NCBI GenBank assembly: GCA_003952965.2
Contig: CM025853.1
Coordinates: 18,745,110 to 18,809,109 of the forward strand
Direction of reading: 5' to 3'
Source: Morella rubra
Taxonomy: Eukaryota; Streptophyta; Magnoliopsida; Fagales; Myricaceae
Length of the DNA stretch: 64,000 nucleotides
Below, in pieces: positions 25,420-36,976 of the stretch (its first letter is position 1; every line of letters starts with the position of its first letter). A program made the position numbers and the translations under genes. Below the pieces are notes generated by a model that was not told the DNA's origin, did not search any database, and was given only the letters and a program-made list of their open reading frames with translations.

Positions 25420-26150
25420 CGGTCAAATACTCCTATCTTGACATCGTTGGGAGGACTGATGCAAATCATAGCATAGCTTCAAAGGATCTAGTTCAAGTCC
25501 CAATTGGGCCGGTTATAAGAGCACGAGCAAAGAAGTTCAAAGAGGTACTCAACGGATTAATTCAAGAGGCATGGGCTCAAGCAAATGTGTGGAGGCCCAT
25601 TGAGCATGATCCACGTGAGCAACAAAGATTTGTCACCATGATTCAAGTTCTAGAAGAATCTGGTCAAGACTAGGATTCAAATTGGCAAGAAAATATTCTA
25701 GAAGGATCTGATTGTATGGCTTTAGGCGCCACTTTCTTTCCCCTTTTTTTTTGTCTTTGACTATTTTGGGCGTGCAGCTTTTCCTTTCCTTTTTAGTTGC
25801 CTTGTTTTATTTTAGGCGAGTAAGGATTTATTTCCTTATTGTCTTGTTTTGTTTTAGGCGAGTAAGGATTTATTTCCTTACCAAATTTTCCATTTTAATT
25901 AGGATTATTATGTTAGGGTTTTTTCCTTGTAATGTTCAGCCTTTAAATAGGCGCATAAGCAATGAAAAATGCAGACCTTGATTATTTAGCAAAATTGTGA
26001 TATTTATTCTCTTTGGTTCTTTGAAGAACTATTCGAACTTATCAGGATTTCTCGTAGCATTCAGCTCGACTTATCAAACTGAATTTCCATCACTGTTTAT
26101 GGCGTCTTCCTTATACCAAGATTCTTGTTTATCATAAACAACGGGTCGAG
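25420..26150 (+). mobile_element. Ty3/gypsy 3' end: pol tail and LTR
   Basis: An open stretch ending at 25673 reads GPVIRARAKKFKEVLNGLIQ then EAWAQANVWRP, matching the conserved C-terminal tail found after integrase in many plant gypsy polyproteins. A likely LTR follows from about 25712 (TGTATGGCTTTAGG) to about 26150. It has two copies of TTGTTTTATTTTAGGCGAG-like text and a CCTTTAAATAGG promoter-like stretch. The rest of the element is absent. LTR borders are approximate. Confidence 0.6.
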
Positions 26151-27029
26151 GTCTCCATTCAAATCTGTCCATAGAACGACCTAGGGTTACCTCTTCGTTG
26201 TTGGATCTCTTCATTGGGCAAGATTCACATCAAGGACTGTGGTAGTTCTAGAAAAAAACAACGTAGTTCCTGAGCACAACTCTCCTTTCCAGGTGATTTT
26301 TGACCCTTTTGTGGGACACGATTTAGACCCTAAACTTATCTAGAGGGGGGTGAATGGTAAATTAAAAATTTCAGCACAAACCCTTTCAACTGAAAGCATA
26401 TTTACTTGATCAACCACATCCAAGACACTGTTTCTATACAACATAAATGTCACAAAATAAAGCCAACATACTAACCTTAGGAACTAACACCTTTGTATAC
26501 TATGCACTGACTTGGAATATAGCCTATCAATTCTTTAGAGCAAATTGATGAAGCAGTATTCAACTAGATATCCAACAGCTATTGTTCTTTGGACTCAATC
26601 CCAATTTGGCATTTAGATTATAATCCCTAGTATTTACTTTCTTTATTTTTACTTTCTTGAGAGGAATGCACAGCATTGAAGGTTCCGTAGTGTAATTCTT
26701 ACCATTGACTGTCCCATGTAGTATACCTTCCGCCCAATTTTTTATTTTTACATTTACTGCTTGCTGATTTGGCTAGTGAACAAAGATGCATCTAGTCACT
26801 TGTCTATTATTCTAATCAATATTCGAATTGCATGTTTAGGGTGTTAGAGGTTGCTAGGGCACTGCCATTCAGAAATATTTTCTTGCTCCATTGTGCAAGC
26901 TCCAGCGAGTGTCATCCAAGCAATAATAATGGGTATGTCTATTAATATCTTTCTTCCCTCAAAGTAGCCATTTTTTTTAATATGTGTATATATTTTTGTA
27001 TATTTACATATCAAATAGTTTGGAGTGAC
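26151..27029. other. Repeat-derived intergenic sequence
   Basis: It includes CTAGAGGGGGGTGAATGG near 26340, the same motif as in the insertion at 6.5 kb. No gene recognised. Confidence 0.4.
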
Positions 27030-29260
27030 ATGGGACAAAAAATGAATGTGTGGGAATTAGAATTCGATTATGAGGAACATGCATATAATTGGTACAATAC
27101 TTATGCAAGAGGGATTGGATTTAGCATTCGTCGACAATGGAAAGGAAAAGATGGTGAAGGTAATATGAGCAGTAGAGGGTTTGTTTGTTGTAAACAAGGA
27201 TATAGAAAAGAAGTCGACTTGAAGGTGACGAAAAAAGTACGTAGAGACACTAGGTGTGGTTGCCTTGCAGGTTTGCCATTCAAAGAAAGCCAAATGGAAA
27301 GTTTCGAACATATGTTTGGAGACCACAACACAACCATGAACTTGTTCCAAATGAATATGTGCACATGTTGCCCTCTCAAAGAAATATTAAAGAGTTGCAA
27401 GCCATCGAGATTGAAAGAGCGGATGACTTGGGCATACGACCTAAACTAGCTCATGAATATTTGTCCAATCAAGTTAGAGGTAGAGAAAATTTGGGATTCC
27501 TTCACCTGGATGTGAAAAATTATTTGAATGGGAAGCGGAATGGAGATTTGAAGTTTGGTGAAGCAGGGAGCCTTCTGAATTATTTTGCTAGTCAACATGA
27601 AGAAAACGAACAATTCTTTTACAGGGTTTAGTTGGATATTCACGATCAAATTACAAATATATTTTGGGCTGATCCATGTATGAGGGTTGATTATGGGATA
27701 TTTTGAGACTTTTTGTCGTTTGATACTACTTATAAGACCAATAAGGATTATAGGTCATTGGGAGTTTTTATGGGAATCAATCACCACTACGAGCAAGTCG
27801 TTTTTGGGGCATGTTTGTTATATGATGAAACTGCAAATCTTTTAGGTGGCTTTTTGAGATGTTTTTTAAATGTATGCACGATAAAAAGCCACAGTCAATT
27901 TTTACAGACAGGGATGCTGCTATGGCGAAGGCAATTGCAATGGTTATGCCTAATACATGTCATAAACTGTGTTTATGGCATATTATGCAAAATGCCTTGA
28001 GCCACCTTCATACATATTTCGGGAGAAAAGGTTTTTCAGAAAGTTTAAATCGAGTCTTATATGATGGTGAGTGTGAGGAAGACTTCGACAAAGCATGGAA
28101 AGACTTGTTAGAAACTTATAATCTTCAAGACAATGCGTGGTTAAAAGAGTTGTATAAAACAAGGTACAAGTGGGCCATGGCACTTGGGAGAGACAACTTT
28201 TGTGCAGGTAAGAGAACTTATTTTCTTTTTATGTTCAAGTTTTAAGTCAAAGAAATTCCCTTATGAAACTCTTAATAAACTCCTTTTTTTGCAGGTAAGA
28301 GAAGTACGCAAATAAGCGGAGCTTCAATGGACGTTTGAGAGATTACTTAAAGTCAGATATGGACTTGGTACAGTTTTTTAGACACTTTCAAAGGGTACTC
28401 AAGGACTTACGATACAATGAGAAAATATCTAATTGCAATATGATTCAAAAAATTCCAAGGATGAAAATATTGGATCCACTTCTAGAAAATGCAAGAGAAA
28501 TCTACACAGAGACAATCTTCAAGATTTTTCAAGATGAGCATGAGAAGGCTAATTGGGTAGAGTTTGACTCTCGAAATGAAGAGGAAGGAATTGTTGAGTA
28601 TAAGGTACATAATTGTGTTGGTAATAAAAATCACGAATGTGCTATGGCGAAGAAGCATACAATCACATCTTCAGGAGATTTTCATGTATGCAGTTGCAAA
28701 AAATTTCAGTTTGTGGGGTTATATGTAGTCATATTATAAAATTTTTGAGAAATGGGCCTAAATTGGTTAGAAAAATACCAGAGGTGTACGTACTTCAAAG
28801 GTGGACAAAGAAAGCAAGATTTGGAATTGCTTAAGAAACCATGCACGATGTTGAGGCAATCTCACATCTTGAGACGGCTGCAAGATTCACAATGTATAGT
28901 AATACATTTGTTGGGACTATATCAAAGTATATTGATTGTGAAAAAACTTGGAAAATTTTTGAAAGTGCTCATAAACAGTTAGTGGCTGATTTGGAAGAAT
29001 GTGTAGCTAATGGAGAAGTCATAAAAAAAGAGGCTGGCAATGATTGTGATGGAGGGGGAGAAATATACTCAGTTGGGGATGAAGAAATATTGGTAAGAGG
29101 ACTGAAGAAGAGAGAAGTTAAATACAAGAGTAACAAGCGGCTTAAAAGTGGCATTGAGAAAAGAAGGAATGTGGCAAAGAAGAAGAAAGAAGAAATGTAG
29201 CAAAAAAGCAGAAAACTGTTGTGGTGGAAGCTTCTATACCTGTTGCGCATTCTCCGCAGT
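27030..29260 (+). pseudogene. FAR1/FRS-type (MULE transposase-derived) pseudogene
   Basis: The order of FAR1-related proteins is visible. A FAR1 DNA-binding region (27050-27360) reads GFSIRRQWKGKDGEGN, TRCGCLAG and WRPQHNHELVP. A MULE transposase region (27630-28250) reads SFDTTYKTNKDYRSLGVFMG, IFTDRDAAMAKAI and CHKLCLWHI. A SWIM zinc finger lies near 28680-28740 (HVCSCKKFQF, then CSHIIK in another frame), followed by YVLQRWTKKARFG. Defects: a frame change near 27275, a TAG at 27629, a TGA at 27704, a shift near 27850, two bases lost near 28325, and a shift in the SWIM finger. An intron-like GT-AG stretch lies at 28209-28294. FAR1/FRS proteins are transcription factors domesticated from MULE transposases. 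This copy could be a dead FRS gene or a dead MULE transposase. Confidence 0.85.
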
Positions 29261-29483
29261 TAGTAGATGAGCAGGAGGTAAGATTGATATTTTAATTGTA
29301 GTCGTTGTTTGAATTTGAGAATAAATAATTTGACTTATAAATAATAATAGTTTTTACTTTATCTTTACTCAAATCCAAGTGAAGGGGAAGACCTTTCAGG
29401 CGTTGAGAGATGGTGAAATCTAGACGAGTTAATGTAGTTGTTTGTCATGAGAAAGTGACGAAGGATCGTTTATCAAAACCCTC

Positions 29484-29905
29484 GGGACCCTGGGGTTTTT
29501 TGTTTTTTTAACAAAACGATTGTTTTGTTTAAACCCCGGTACCCCTCTTCCCCCATTTGTTCGCAGAACCCGTACCTGGGACCCCAGAGTTTTTTGTTTT
29601 TTTTAACAAAACAATCGTTTTGTTTAAACTCCCCCCCCCTCCCCCATTTGTTCGCAGACCCCGTACCCGGGACCCCGAGATTTTTTGTTTTTTTAACAAA
29701 ACGATCGTTTTGTTTAAACCCCGGTCCCCCCCCCCATTTGTTCGCATACCCAGGACCCCGGGGTTTTTTGTTTTTTTAACGTTCCCCCCCCCCCCCCATT
29801 TGTTCGCACCCCCAGGTTTTTTTTTTTTTTTAAAAAAAAATTGTTTTGTTTAAACCCCCGGTCCCCCCTCCCCCATTTGTTCACAACCCCCTGAGAAATA
29901 TCCCG
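29484..29905. repeat. G/C-run minisatellite, about five units
   Basis: Units contain GGGACCCC followed by GTTTTTTGTTTTTTTAACAA, then AACGAT(T/C)GTTTTGTTTAAAC, a C-run and CCCATTTGTTCGCA. Unit starts near 29484, 29579, 29671, 29752 and 29810 give periods of about 95, 92, 81 and 56 bp. The AACAAAACGATCGTTTTGTT core is palindromic. Long proline-rich open frames across it are repeat artefacts. Confidence 0.85.
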
Positions 29906-30273
29906 ATTCCCCTGACCCCCACTCTGGCCCTCAGCCCTCTCGCCTCTGTTCATTTTGCCCATTTGTTTAGGTATGTTAAAAATCAATGGATTTGTTAATT
30001 TTAATTTGTTCTATTGAAAATATTAGGATATATATTATTGCTGAATGTTTTCCCCATTGTTTGTTGTTTTTAGGTTTTGTTATTTAATAAATTTGGGAAG
30101 TTTAAGAAAACAACAAAGTGAAATGCTAAAATTTTCAAGAGGTTTTCACTTCCTTTGAGTACTATCCAAGAACTTTTGAGAAGTCTTGCCAAACCACAAG
30201 ATTCGTCACCTATAGATAATACAAAAATAACTATATACTCCTTATATATTAAGAATCAATTACGTACAATATA

Positions 30274-30545
30274 CACTACAAGAGATTTTTCCTTTAGCTA
30301 CGAATTTATCAGCAACAAAATTAATTTCGTAGCTTAAACTATGCTTTTGCAACATAAATATTATTTAAACGCTTATAGACTTAGTCGCAGAGGGGCTTGT
30401 GCGCAGGACGCAGTGAGGGTTGAGGCCGCGCTGGCGCGCGCCGCGCGACGATTTTTATACGACCAATTTTGTTGCGCGACAAGGCCAGGCGCGCGACAAA
30501 ATTGAATGATCATTCAAGGCCGCACTTGTAGTGGCCTTGAATGAT
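30274..30545. other. CACTA-like end and GC-rich hairpin
   Basis: It begins CACTACAAGAGATTTTTCC and has CTTGTAGTG at 30525-30533, so it resembles a small CACTA derivative. The flanking triplets (ATA, GCC) do not match. The interior has GCGCGC-rich text. At 30508-30545 the arms ATCATTCAAGGCC and GGCCTTGAATGAT form a 13-bp stem. Confidence 0.4.
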
Positions 30546-30585
30546 TTATATATTATTAAATTAAATAATAATATTATTTATTTTT

Positions 30586-30858
30586 TATAGTTATTATGAT
30601 ATTAAAAAAATTAAAACATATAATTCAAAAAATACGTAGAAAATGGTTTCATAAATATAAAAATTATAAAAATAGATAAAATATCAACTAATTTTCTACT
30701 TTATCTATTTTTATAATTTTTATAATATAGAAAATGGTTTCATATTTTATCCTTTTTTATAATTTTTTATATTTATGAAACTATTTTCTACTTATTTTTT
30801 GAATTATATATTTTTTTTATTTTTTATAAATTATTTTTTGAATATCATAATAACTATA
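30586..30858. repeat. AT-rich foldback (long inverted repeat)
   Basis: The left arm 30586-30684 (TATAGTTATTATGATATT, AATTCAAAAAATACGTAG, AAATGGTTTCATAAATATAA) is complementary, with small gaps, to 30744-30858. A second, smaller palindrome around TTTTATAATTTTTATAA lies between the arms. It has the form of a foldback MITE. No target duplication was settled. Confidence 0.75.
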
Positions 30859-31299
30859 AATTAAAATATACTATAGAAAGGTATTTTCGTTGGTTTGTCA
30901 AGTAATAATTAATTGATGTTTCTTCATCAAGCTTCTAGATACTTCCATTTACTTTGGCGGCTGAGATATCTTCTCACCCCACATTTGATCTCCACCGTTG
31001 CTGGTCATTTAACCCTAACGCCTCTCGTCTTCATCACAGTACTCTTCTTCTTTTCTCTGTCTTGCACAACGGCTACGACAACTGCACAATTATTTCTTCT
31101 CCTCACATAGCTACTGCGAAAAAGAGAAAGGTTGAGAGTGATGTTCTCTCTCTCTCACTTTGTCTCTCTTTCTCTCCTCTCTGGTCGAAGCAGCTTGGAG
31201 AAGAAGCAAAATAAAAAACTGGGCGGGAAGAAATATTCAGCTTCGTATTCAGAGGGAGATAGAGAGCAAGGAGAAATATTTAGTGCAACGGTGAGTTTT

Positions 31300-31465
31300 G
31301 CTCCCCGTTATGTTTTAACGCCCCATCCAACGTTTTTTTTTTCATTTTGATTTTTTTAAGGCATTTTAATACATGCCATTGGATGGATTCATTAATGTGT
31401 TGTCATCCATCCAATGGCCTGTTAGAACCCACTAGTTAATTCCCTCTTAGGAGGGAATCCGAGTC
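31300..31465. repeat. Right copy of the ~170-bp inverted repeat pair
   Basis: This is the reverse complement of 25196-25365: CCCGTTATGTTTTAACG at its inner edge, CATTAATGTGTTGTCATCC in the middle and CTTAGGAGGGAATCCGAG at the outer edge. Confidence 0.6.
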
Positions 31466-31697
31466 CGAGAATGACAGGTTTAAGTCATTATTTTAGTCGT
31501 GGAGAATATGCTGATCCTTTCACCTAAGACAAAAAAAGAAAAAAAAAAAAAAAAAAGCTAATTCTCATGAGGATTTCACATAGAGTCCCATAATACTCCA
31601 TTTTCCCTCAATTCAACTCTCAGAACTGTAATACGTGTTCAATATATAAATGCTCCTCCAGATTATTCTAAGTCCTTCACTTTCTACTAATCTAACA

Positions 31698-31876
31698 TAG
31701 TGTTTGGATTGTAAAATTTTAACAAAATTTTAATAAAATTTTACTTTTATCAAATACACTTCAAAATTTTACTTTTACTTTTATCACTCATTCACTAATT
31801 CCAATACACCTCTTTTTTAACACCAACATAAAATTTTAACAAAATTTTACTAAAATTTTATAACCAAACGCTATGT
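31698..31876. mobile_element. Small AT-rich MITE
   Basis: The ends are CATAGTGTTTGGATTG and, on the other strand, CATAGCGTTTGGTTA, with inverted AAATTTTA-rich interiors. GTTTGG termini are common in plant Tourist or Stowaway-like MITEs. The superfamily is not assigned because the target duplication is unclear. Confidence 0.5.
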
Positions 31877-32755
31877 AATACTTTGCAAAGAAAAACAACA
31901 ATTCCTAATTCTAATTTTTATTGTTAGAATCAAAAAAAATTAAGAGTTCATAGCTGGAAGAATCCTAAAAGCAATCGGTAACTACAAATTTCTCCTAAAA
32001 TTATCATTCAGTACCATGTTGCCGCTCAATCACAAAAGATTTTCACAAGTCCACTTAGCGTGGACAAGGCCGCAAGAAAAAAAAATACACGTAGGTATAC
32101 CATTTTGGAAAATCTGAAAACATGGCAAATATATAGAACAAATATATAAAGAATCTTTATAATCGTCCTGGGAAACTCTCACTGTAGAAGGATTTAGGGT
32201 ACAGAAGGAAAAATTGAAACCGAAAACAAAGAAAATTGACCTTCCTTTAGACATGGTTAAGGTTGCTCCTGATCTTTTGTCAAAGGTGCCATCGTCAAAT
32301 GTTCTTACCATCAAAGGTGCAATTGTCAAAGGTCTAGGGTTTACAAAAAGGGAAAAAATTTCTCTAGGATCGTCGAGTGTATGTCAAGGGTGGCTGAGAG
32401 CCCCATTTGAAGTAAGGCAAAACGGTGCGGATTATGGCCAATTAAACAAAACCCACGTTTCTATCCATTGCGCGGAGAAGATAAGCTACATGTCGTTTTG
32501 TTTAAAGGCAGACAGTATTTTGTCTCCAAATTGCGTCGTTTTATAGCTCTCCTCTTGACTGGGATTCATTGATGTGGATTAATGATGCTGACGTGGAGCT
32601 TTATTCTGTTAGAAATTCAATGGAGTGATGACGGATGTAGTGAAAAGTCACAACCATATGTCTTCAGTGACCAAAAAGTAAAAAAAAATTAAGTTCAATA
32701 ACCATTTTGTCAGCGGTACTAAAATGTGATCAAATTGCCAATTTCCTTTAAAATT
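31877..32755. other. Unassigned sequence
   Basis: An open frame on plus 32214-32546 and one on minus 32030-32329 overlap and show no recognisable domain. I make no call. Confidence 0.35.
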
Positions 32756-33438
32756 ATAAAACACTACTTGAGTTTTGCCCCTTTCGAAACTAATTGTTCC
32801 ATCACAACTCGGTCACTCAAATCTAAGAGCGTACCTGCCGCGTGTCATAACAACCATATGTTATCCAATTAAATTCTTATACGTGGCCACTCCGAGCATT
32901 GCAGAAGTCATGTAAGAACTGATGGCAAATTGCCTACACAAAGATTTGGGTATTTTTAACTCAGGCTAAAACAGGCTCGCCTAAGCAGCAGTCGAAAGAG
33001 CTCAAAATATCCTGATCGGCTAGCGTGAGCATGATTCCAACCGTAAATCTGCGTGTCTAGTGATGTGGCTTCTGTGCTAACACAAATTAATCGAGGTGGC
33101 AACGTGTCATAATTGAATTGGATGACACGTGGATATTACGATTTATGGCAGATGTGTCGTAACTCTATGTGACAAATTAATTAGGTTATCTTCAGACCTA
33201 GACAGTATTTTATAATTTTTAAGAATCTTAGTCAGTTACTAATTTTTAGTTATTACTATTTTAGTAGCAGCCTTTTATTGAAATCTAATCACCAAATCGT
33301 TAATTGTTGGTCTGGCCATGAGTCTTAATTAATATACTTTCCAAAACCTGAAATTGTCAATATGTAATGAGATGATGCTAAATTGCTAATAAAGTTGGGT
33401 TGATTCCCTCCCCTCTATAAGTAGCGGAGGTTCCATCC
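32756..33438 (+). promoter_or_regulatory. Promoter block of CPCP peptide gene 1
   Basis: This block is homologous to 35230-35634 joined to 36363-36900 (upstream of peptide 2), and its 3' part to sequence before peptides 3 and 4. Shared phrases include TATCCAATTAAATTCTTATA, AATATCCTGATCGGCT and TGATTCCCTCCCCTC. A TATA box TATAAGTA lies at 33416-33423. The block is cut from its gene by a solo LTR at 33439. Confidence 0.7.
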
Positions 33439-33864
33439 TGTTACTAATTGGGGGCACCCATGTGGGCACCCCTATGTATGTGTGATGAGGACACATGGCC
33501 TCTTATGGTTCCATGCATGGCACACTCTAGCTATGCATGGTGACACATGACAAGCAATGTGTCACAAGAAGGTTGATGAGGAGAGGCTATAAAAGGCACA
33601 TCCTCTCTCACTTCTCAACACACCAAAAATTAGAGAGCTTCTCTCTCTTCCTCTTTCTCTCTCTAGAATTCTATCTCTCTTTTTTGAGCATTTAAGTTGT
33701 GAAATTAGTGGATGATTCTTTCGTAGATCACTCTACCACCTAGAAGAGTTTTTGAAACTTTGACAATTGGGGCACGTGAAATAACTTCAAGCATTCGATT
33801 TTGGGGATGCTAGGTATACCGAAATCTCATTTATTTTTTCGCTGTGCATATAATTTTTCTAACA
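33439..33864 (+). mobile_element. Solo LTR in the 5' leader of peptide gene 1
   Basis: The element starts TGTTACTAATTGGGGGC and ends TTTTTCTAACA, so its termini are TGTTA...TAACA. It is bounded by a perfect 5-bp duplication CATCC (33434-33438 and 33865-33869). Related genes read straight through (CCATCCACGCAGAATC at peptide 2), showing the empty site. The LTR carries its own CTATAAAAGG TATA box near 33586, which could start transcripts into the peptide gene. Confidence 0.88.
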
Positions 33865-33940
33865 CATCCACACAGAATCATCCCTTCAAATACGAATTTA
33901 ACTTTCGCAGTACTTCTTGTCTGATAGTTCGCCAAGCGCA

Positions 33941-34102
33941 AGAGAGAAACTTGTTAAATTTGTTATGAAGCTGGTGGTGGTTGTACTCCGGGTGGTCATG
34001 TCCACATGCCATCTGCGCAGGGAGCCAGACCAGCTGATGTTGCAAATTTTTTTTGCCCTTGCCCCACGTATCCTGACTGCTGCCGCCTGCCGCGCAAAAT
34101 GA
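33941..34102 (+). pseudogene. CPCP secreted peptide gene 1, degraded
   Basis: This is a member of a four-copy family. The usual start ATG is AGA here. The signal-peptide part is still readable (KLVKFVMKLVVVVLRVVMST). A 4-bp loss after ATGTCCACA throws the mature part out of frame. In the shifted frame the family core survives as PSAQGARPADVANFF, then CPCPTYPDCC. So the copy keeps nucleotide homology through the whole gene but cannot make the peptide. I know of no named family with this core. Confidence 0.75.
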
Positions 34103-35229
34103 AAATATGGAATGTTGATTTTCCTTGTAATTTCTTGCTTAAGGTTTGAATAACAGACAATTGATCAGCTGCATATGCCGGCTAGTTTAATGGGTAGCTG
34201 AAAGATCACCATCTTATATCCATCAATTGGCTTCATTCTTTTGCTTGTTGGTATAATTACATTTTACTCTCTCTAATTATGGGCCTTAACATTTTACACT
34301 TTAAATTATAATTTTTATCTCATCGCATGTGCCTATTTATTGATTTCAGATCTTTTGTACATTCCATTAAATTTTTTCATTAATTTTAGTAAAAATTAAA
34401 TTTTTAGGGTTTAAAATTAAGGATAATTTTACTCATTCAAAAAATGTGCCAAAAAATTATGGTGATAAAAATTTCATTTCAATTATAGAAAAATTAATTT
34501 CCATATAGATAGATCATGTTCATGACAAAACAATTAAAAGATATTTCCTGTTTTTTGGCTCTAAAATGTTGATGTTCTCTCAAAATTAACGACGTCATTC
34601 ACCTCTACGACGTCATTGCAAACGTAGTTTATTAATGGTTGAAAAAAAAAGGATATTTATTTGTTGTTTCTCGACTTGTGGGAAGAAATTGATCTTAAAA
34701 TTAATATAGAAAAATTGGCCAAACTAAGCATTACATGATATATTATGTGGAATTCCTATGCAAATCATTTTCAGAAATCAGTTACCAAATAAAATTTCAG
34801 CATCATCGTACCGTTCTGATCAATACCATATTTAGATTATGTAATATTGTAATAAACACATAAAATTATATAAAAAGTAGAAAATTAAACTTCACCTCCA
34901 AATGTTATTTTAGGGTCCAAACTATCAATTTCATTATATTTTATCGTCAAACTATGGAAATTCATCAAGTTGTGCATCCTTAATAGATCTTACAAATTAA
35001 ATGAGTTAAAAATGGGATATGTGATATAATCTTTATATGCGGATCTTGTAAAAGGACATAAATTGATGGATTTTAATAATGCGAGAATGATACGTGATGA
35101 AGTTGATAGTTTGGACTTAAAAATGTCATTTGTTCAATAATTGGGGTGACAAGTTAAGTTTTTGCTAAAAAATACAAAAAATAAAAAATAATACCTATGT
35201 TTTCACTAGCTAAAAATTAATAACAGCCT
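34103..35229. other. Spacer between peptide genes 1 and 2
   Basis: About 1.1 kb of AT-rich sequence. The first 40 bases resemble the peptide-gene 3' flank (GGAATGTTGATTTTCCTTG). No gene recognised in the rest. Confidence 0.4.
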
Positions 35230-35634
35230 AGGTTTCTTAAAATTACAAAATACTGCTTGAGTTTGCTCCCTTTTGAACGTAATTGCTTCCGTCCCAACTC
35301 TGTCGCCTAGATCTAAGAGATCGTACCTGCCACGTGTCATAGCAGCCACATGTTATCCAATTAAATTCTTATACGTGGCCGCTTAGGAAAAAAAAATTTC
35401 TTATACGTGGCCACTCTAACCCGTGTCAGCATAGAAGCCATGAAAGAACTGATGGCAGGCCTTGTCATTGGACATATATATTTGGGTATTTTTATCTCAG
35501 GCCAGAAAAGGCTCTCCTAAGCTGCAGTCAAAAGAGCTGGAAATATCCTGATCGGCTGGCTTGAGCATTCCAATCGAAAATCCGCGTGTCTAGTGGTTCA
35601 TATAAAGATTGGGGCTGCGACGCGTAATAATTTA

Positions 35635-36362
35635 GGCTAAATTAGTTCGCATGTCTAGGCAGTTTAACTTTTTTTCATATTAATTTTTAGAGTTCGATTT
35701 TTTTTAAAAAAATCCTTGGGGCTAAAAATATTCTTAGGGTGATGACTCGTTACCAAATAGATCCTGTCGTCAATTCATTAGACGGAAATACACACGTAGC
35801 TAACGGCTTACACGTGAGAATTGACAGCTGGATTTTTAAAAAAATCTCGCTCAATCGCAATGTGACACGTGTCAAAAAAAAAAAAAATAAAAAAAATAAA
35901 AAAAAAAAAAAAGAAATTAATTTTTTTTTAAAAAAAAAAAAAAAAAAAAAGGAGAAGGAGAAGCTGATCAGGGTCGGGGACCCCCGATCCTTTCCCGATG
36001 GAGGGGTCACGGTGGAGGCCTCCTCCACGGGGCCTCCACCAGGAAAGGATCCGGGGTCCCCGACCCCGATCAGCTTCTTCTTCTTCTTTTAAAAAAATTA
36101 GATTTATTTTTTATTCTTTAAAATATTTTTTTATTTATTTTACTGACACGTGTCACATTACGATTGGGCGAGATTTTTTTAAAAATCCAACTGTAAATTC
36201 CCACGTGTAAGCCGTTAGCCACGTGTGCATTTCGTCCAATGAGTTGACGGCATGATCTATTTGGTAATGAGTTCTCACCCAGAGATATTTTTAGGGAAAA
36301 TCGAACTCTAAGGACCAATTTGAGAAAAGGTCAAACCCCAGGACGTACGGAGTAATTTAGCC
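35635..36362. mobile_element. MULE-type foldback element in the peptide 2 promoter
   Basis: The ends are GGCTAAATTAGTTCG and, on the other strand, GGCTAAATTACTCCG. The 9-bp flanks are AATAATTTA (35626-35634) and GATAATTTA (36363-36371), one mismatch, the duplication size of Mutator-like elements. Outer arms of about 190 bp are inverted copies containing TGACACGTGTCA-type palindromes. Inside is a second inverted repeat (GAAGCTGATCAGGGTCGGGG and its complement) around 35955-36088. No transposase. Without it, flanking sequence rejoins in the order seen at peptide 1. Confidence 0.8.
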
Positions 36363-36530
36363 GATAATTTAATTAGATGATATGCATGGCAGATGCGTCA
36401 TAGCTCTATGTGCCAAGGTTAGTACCAGAGTAATTATTTTTAAAAGTGGGCAAACCTACAGTATTTTGTAATGTTTAGAAACTTGGTCAGTTATTTTTTA
36501 GCGCTCGAAATCTTAGAAATTAACTTATGA

Positions 36531-36714
36531 GGATCTTCTACAATTTTTTGTACAATTCGGAAAGAGATAGACACAATAAAAGGACTCTACATTATTTAAT
36601 GGTGTCCATGTAAGGTTTCCGACAACATAGGCCCTATAAATAGAATCTACCTTTTATCTCTATTCGAATTGCACTATACAATTTGAGCAAAAAATTTATA
36701 GAGATGCATGATCC
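36531..36714. mobile_element. MITE in the peptide 2 promoter
   Basis: It starts GGATCTTCTACAATTTTTTG and ends with the complement of GGATCATGCATCTCTATAAA. A diverged copy sits in the peptide 3 promoter at 41186-41390. Internal CACTATTTAATG and CCTATAAATAGAA (a TATA-like run) are shared in part. Confidence 0.55.
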
Positions 36715-36976
36715 TTTAATATCAACCTTTATAGAAAGTCTTATCACCAAATGGTTGATGTGGCCATTTTAGGAGTCGTAATTGACTTTCCAGACATGAA
36801 ATTATTAGTATGGAATGAGATCTGGCAAATGATGTCTTTCAATGTCATGCTAATAAACTTGGGTTGATCCCCTCCCGTCTAGTGGAAGCTCCATCCACGC
36901 AGAATCATCCATTCACATGACTTTCGTACTTCTTCTGATCTTATAGTTCGCCAAGCACAATGGAGAAACATTTGTT

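Noticed and set aside
27030..29260. A functional FAR1-related transcription factor gene
   Set aside because: At least two stops and four frame changes interrupt conserved domains; one intron cannot remove them.
29525..29986. Proline-rich open frames
   Set aside because: They are translations of the G/C-run minisatellite.
30274..30533. A complete small CACTA element
   Set aside because: The ends look right (CACTACAAG / CTTGTAGTG) but the flanking triplets differ, so I list it only as CACTA-like.
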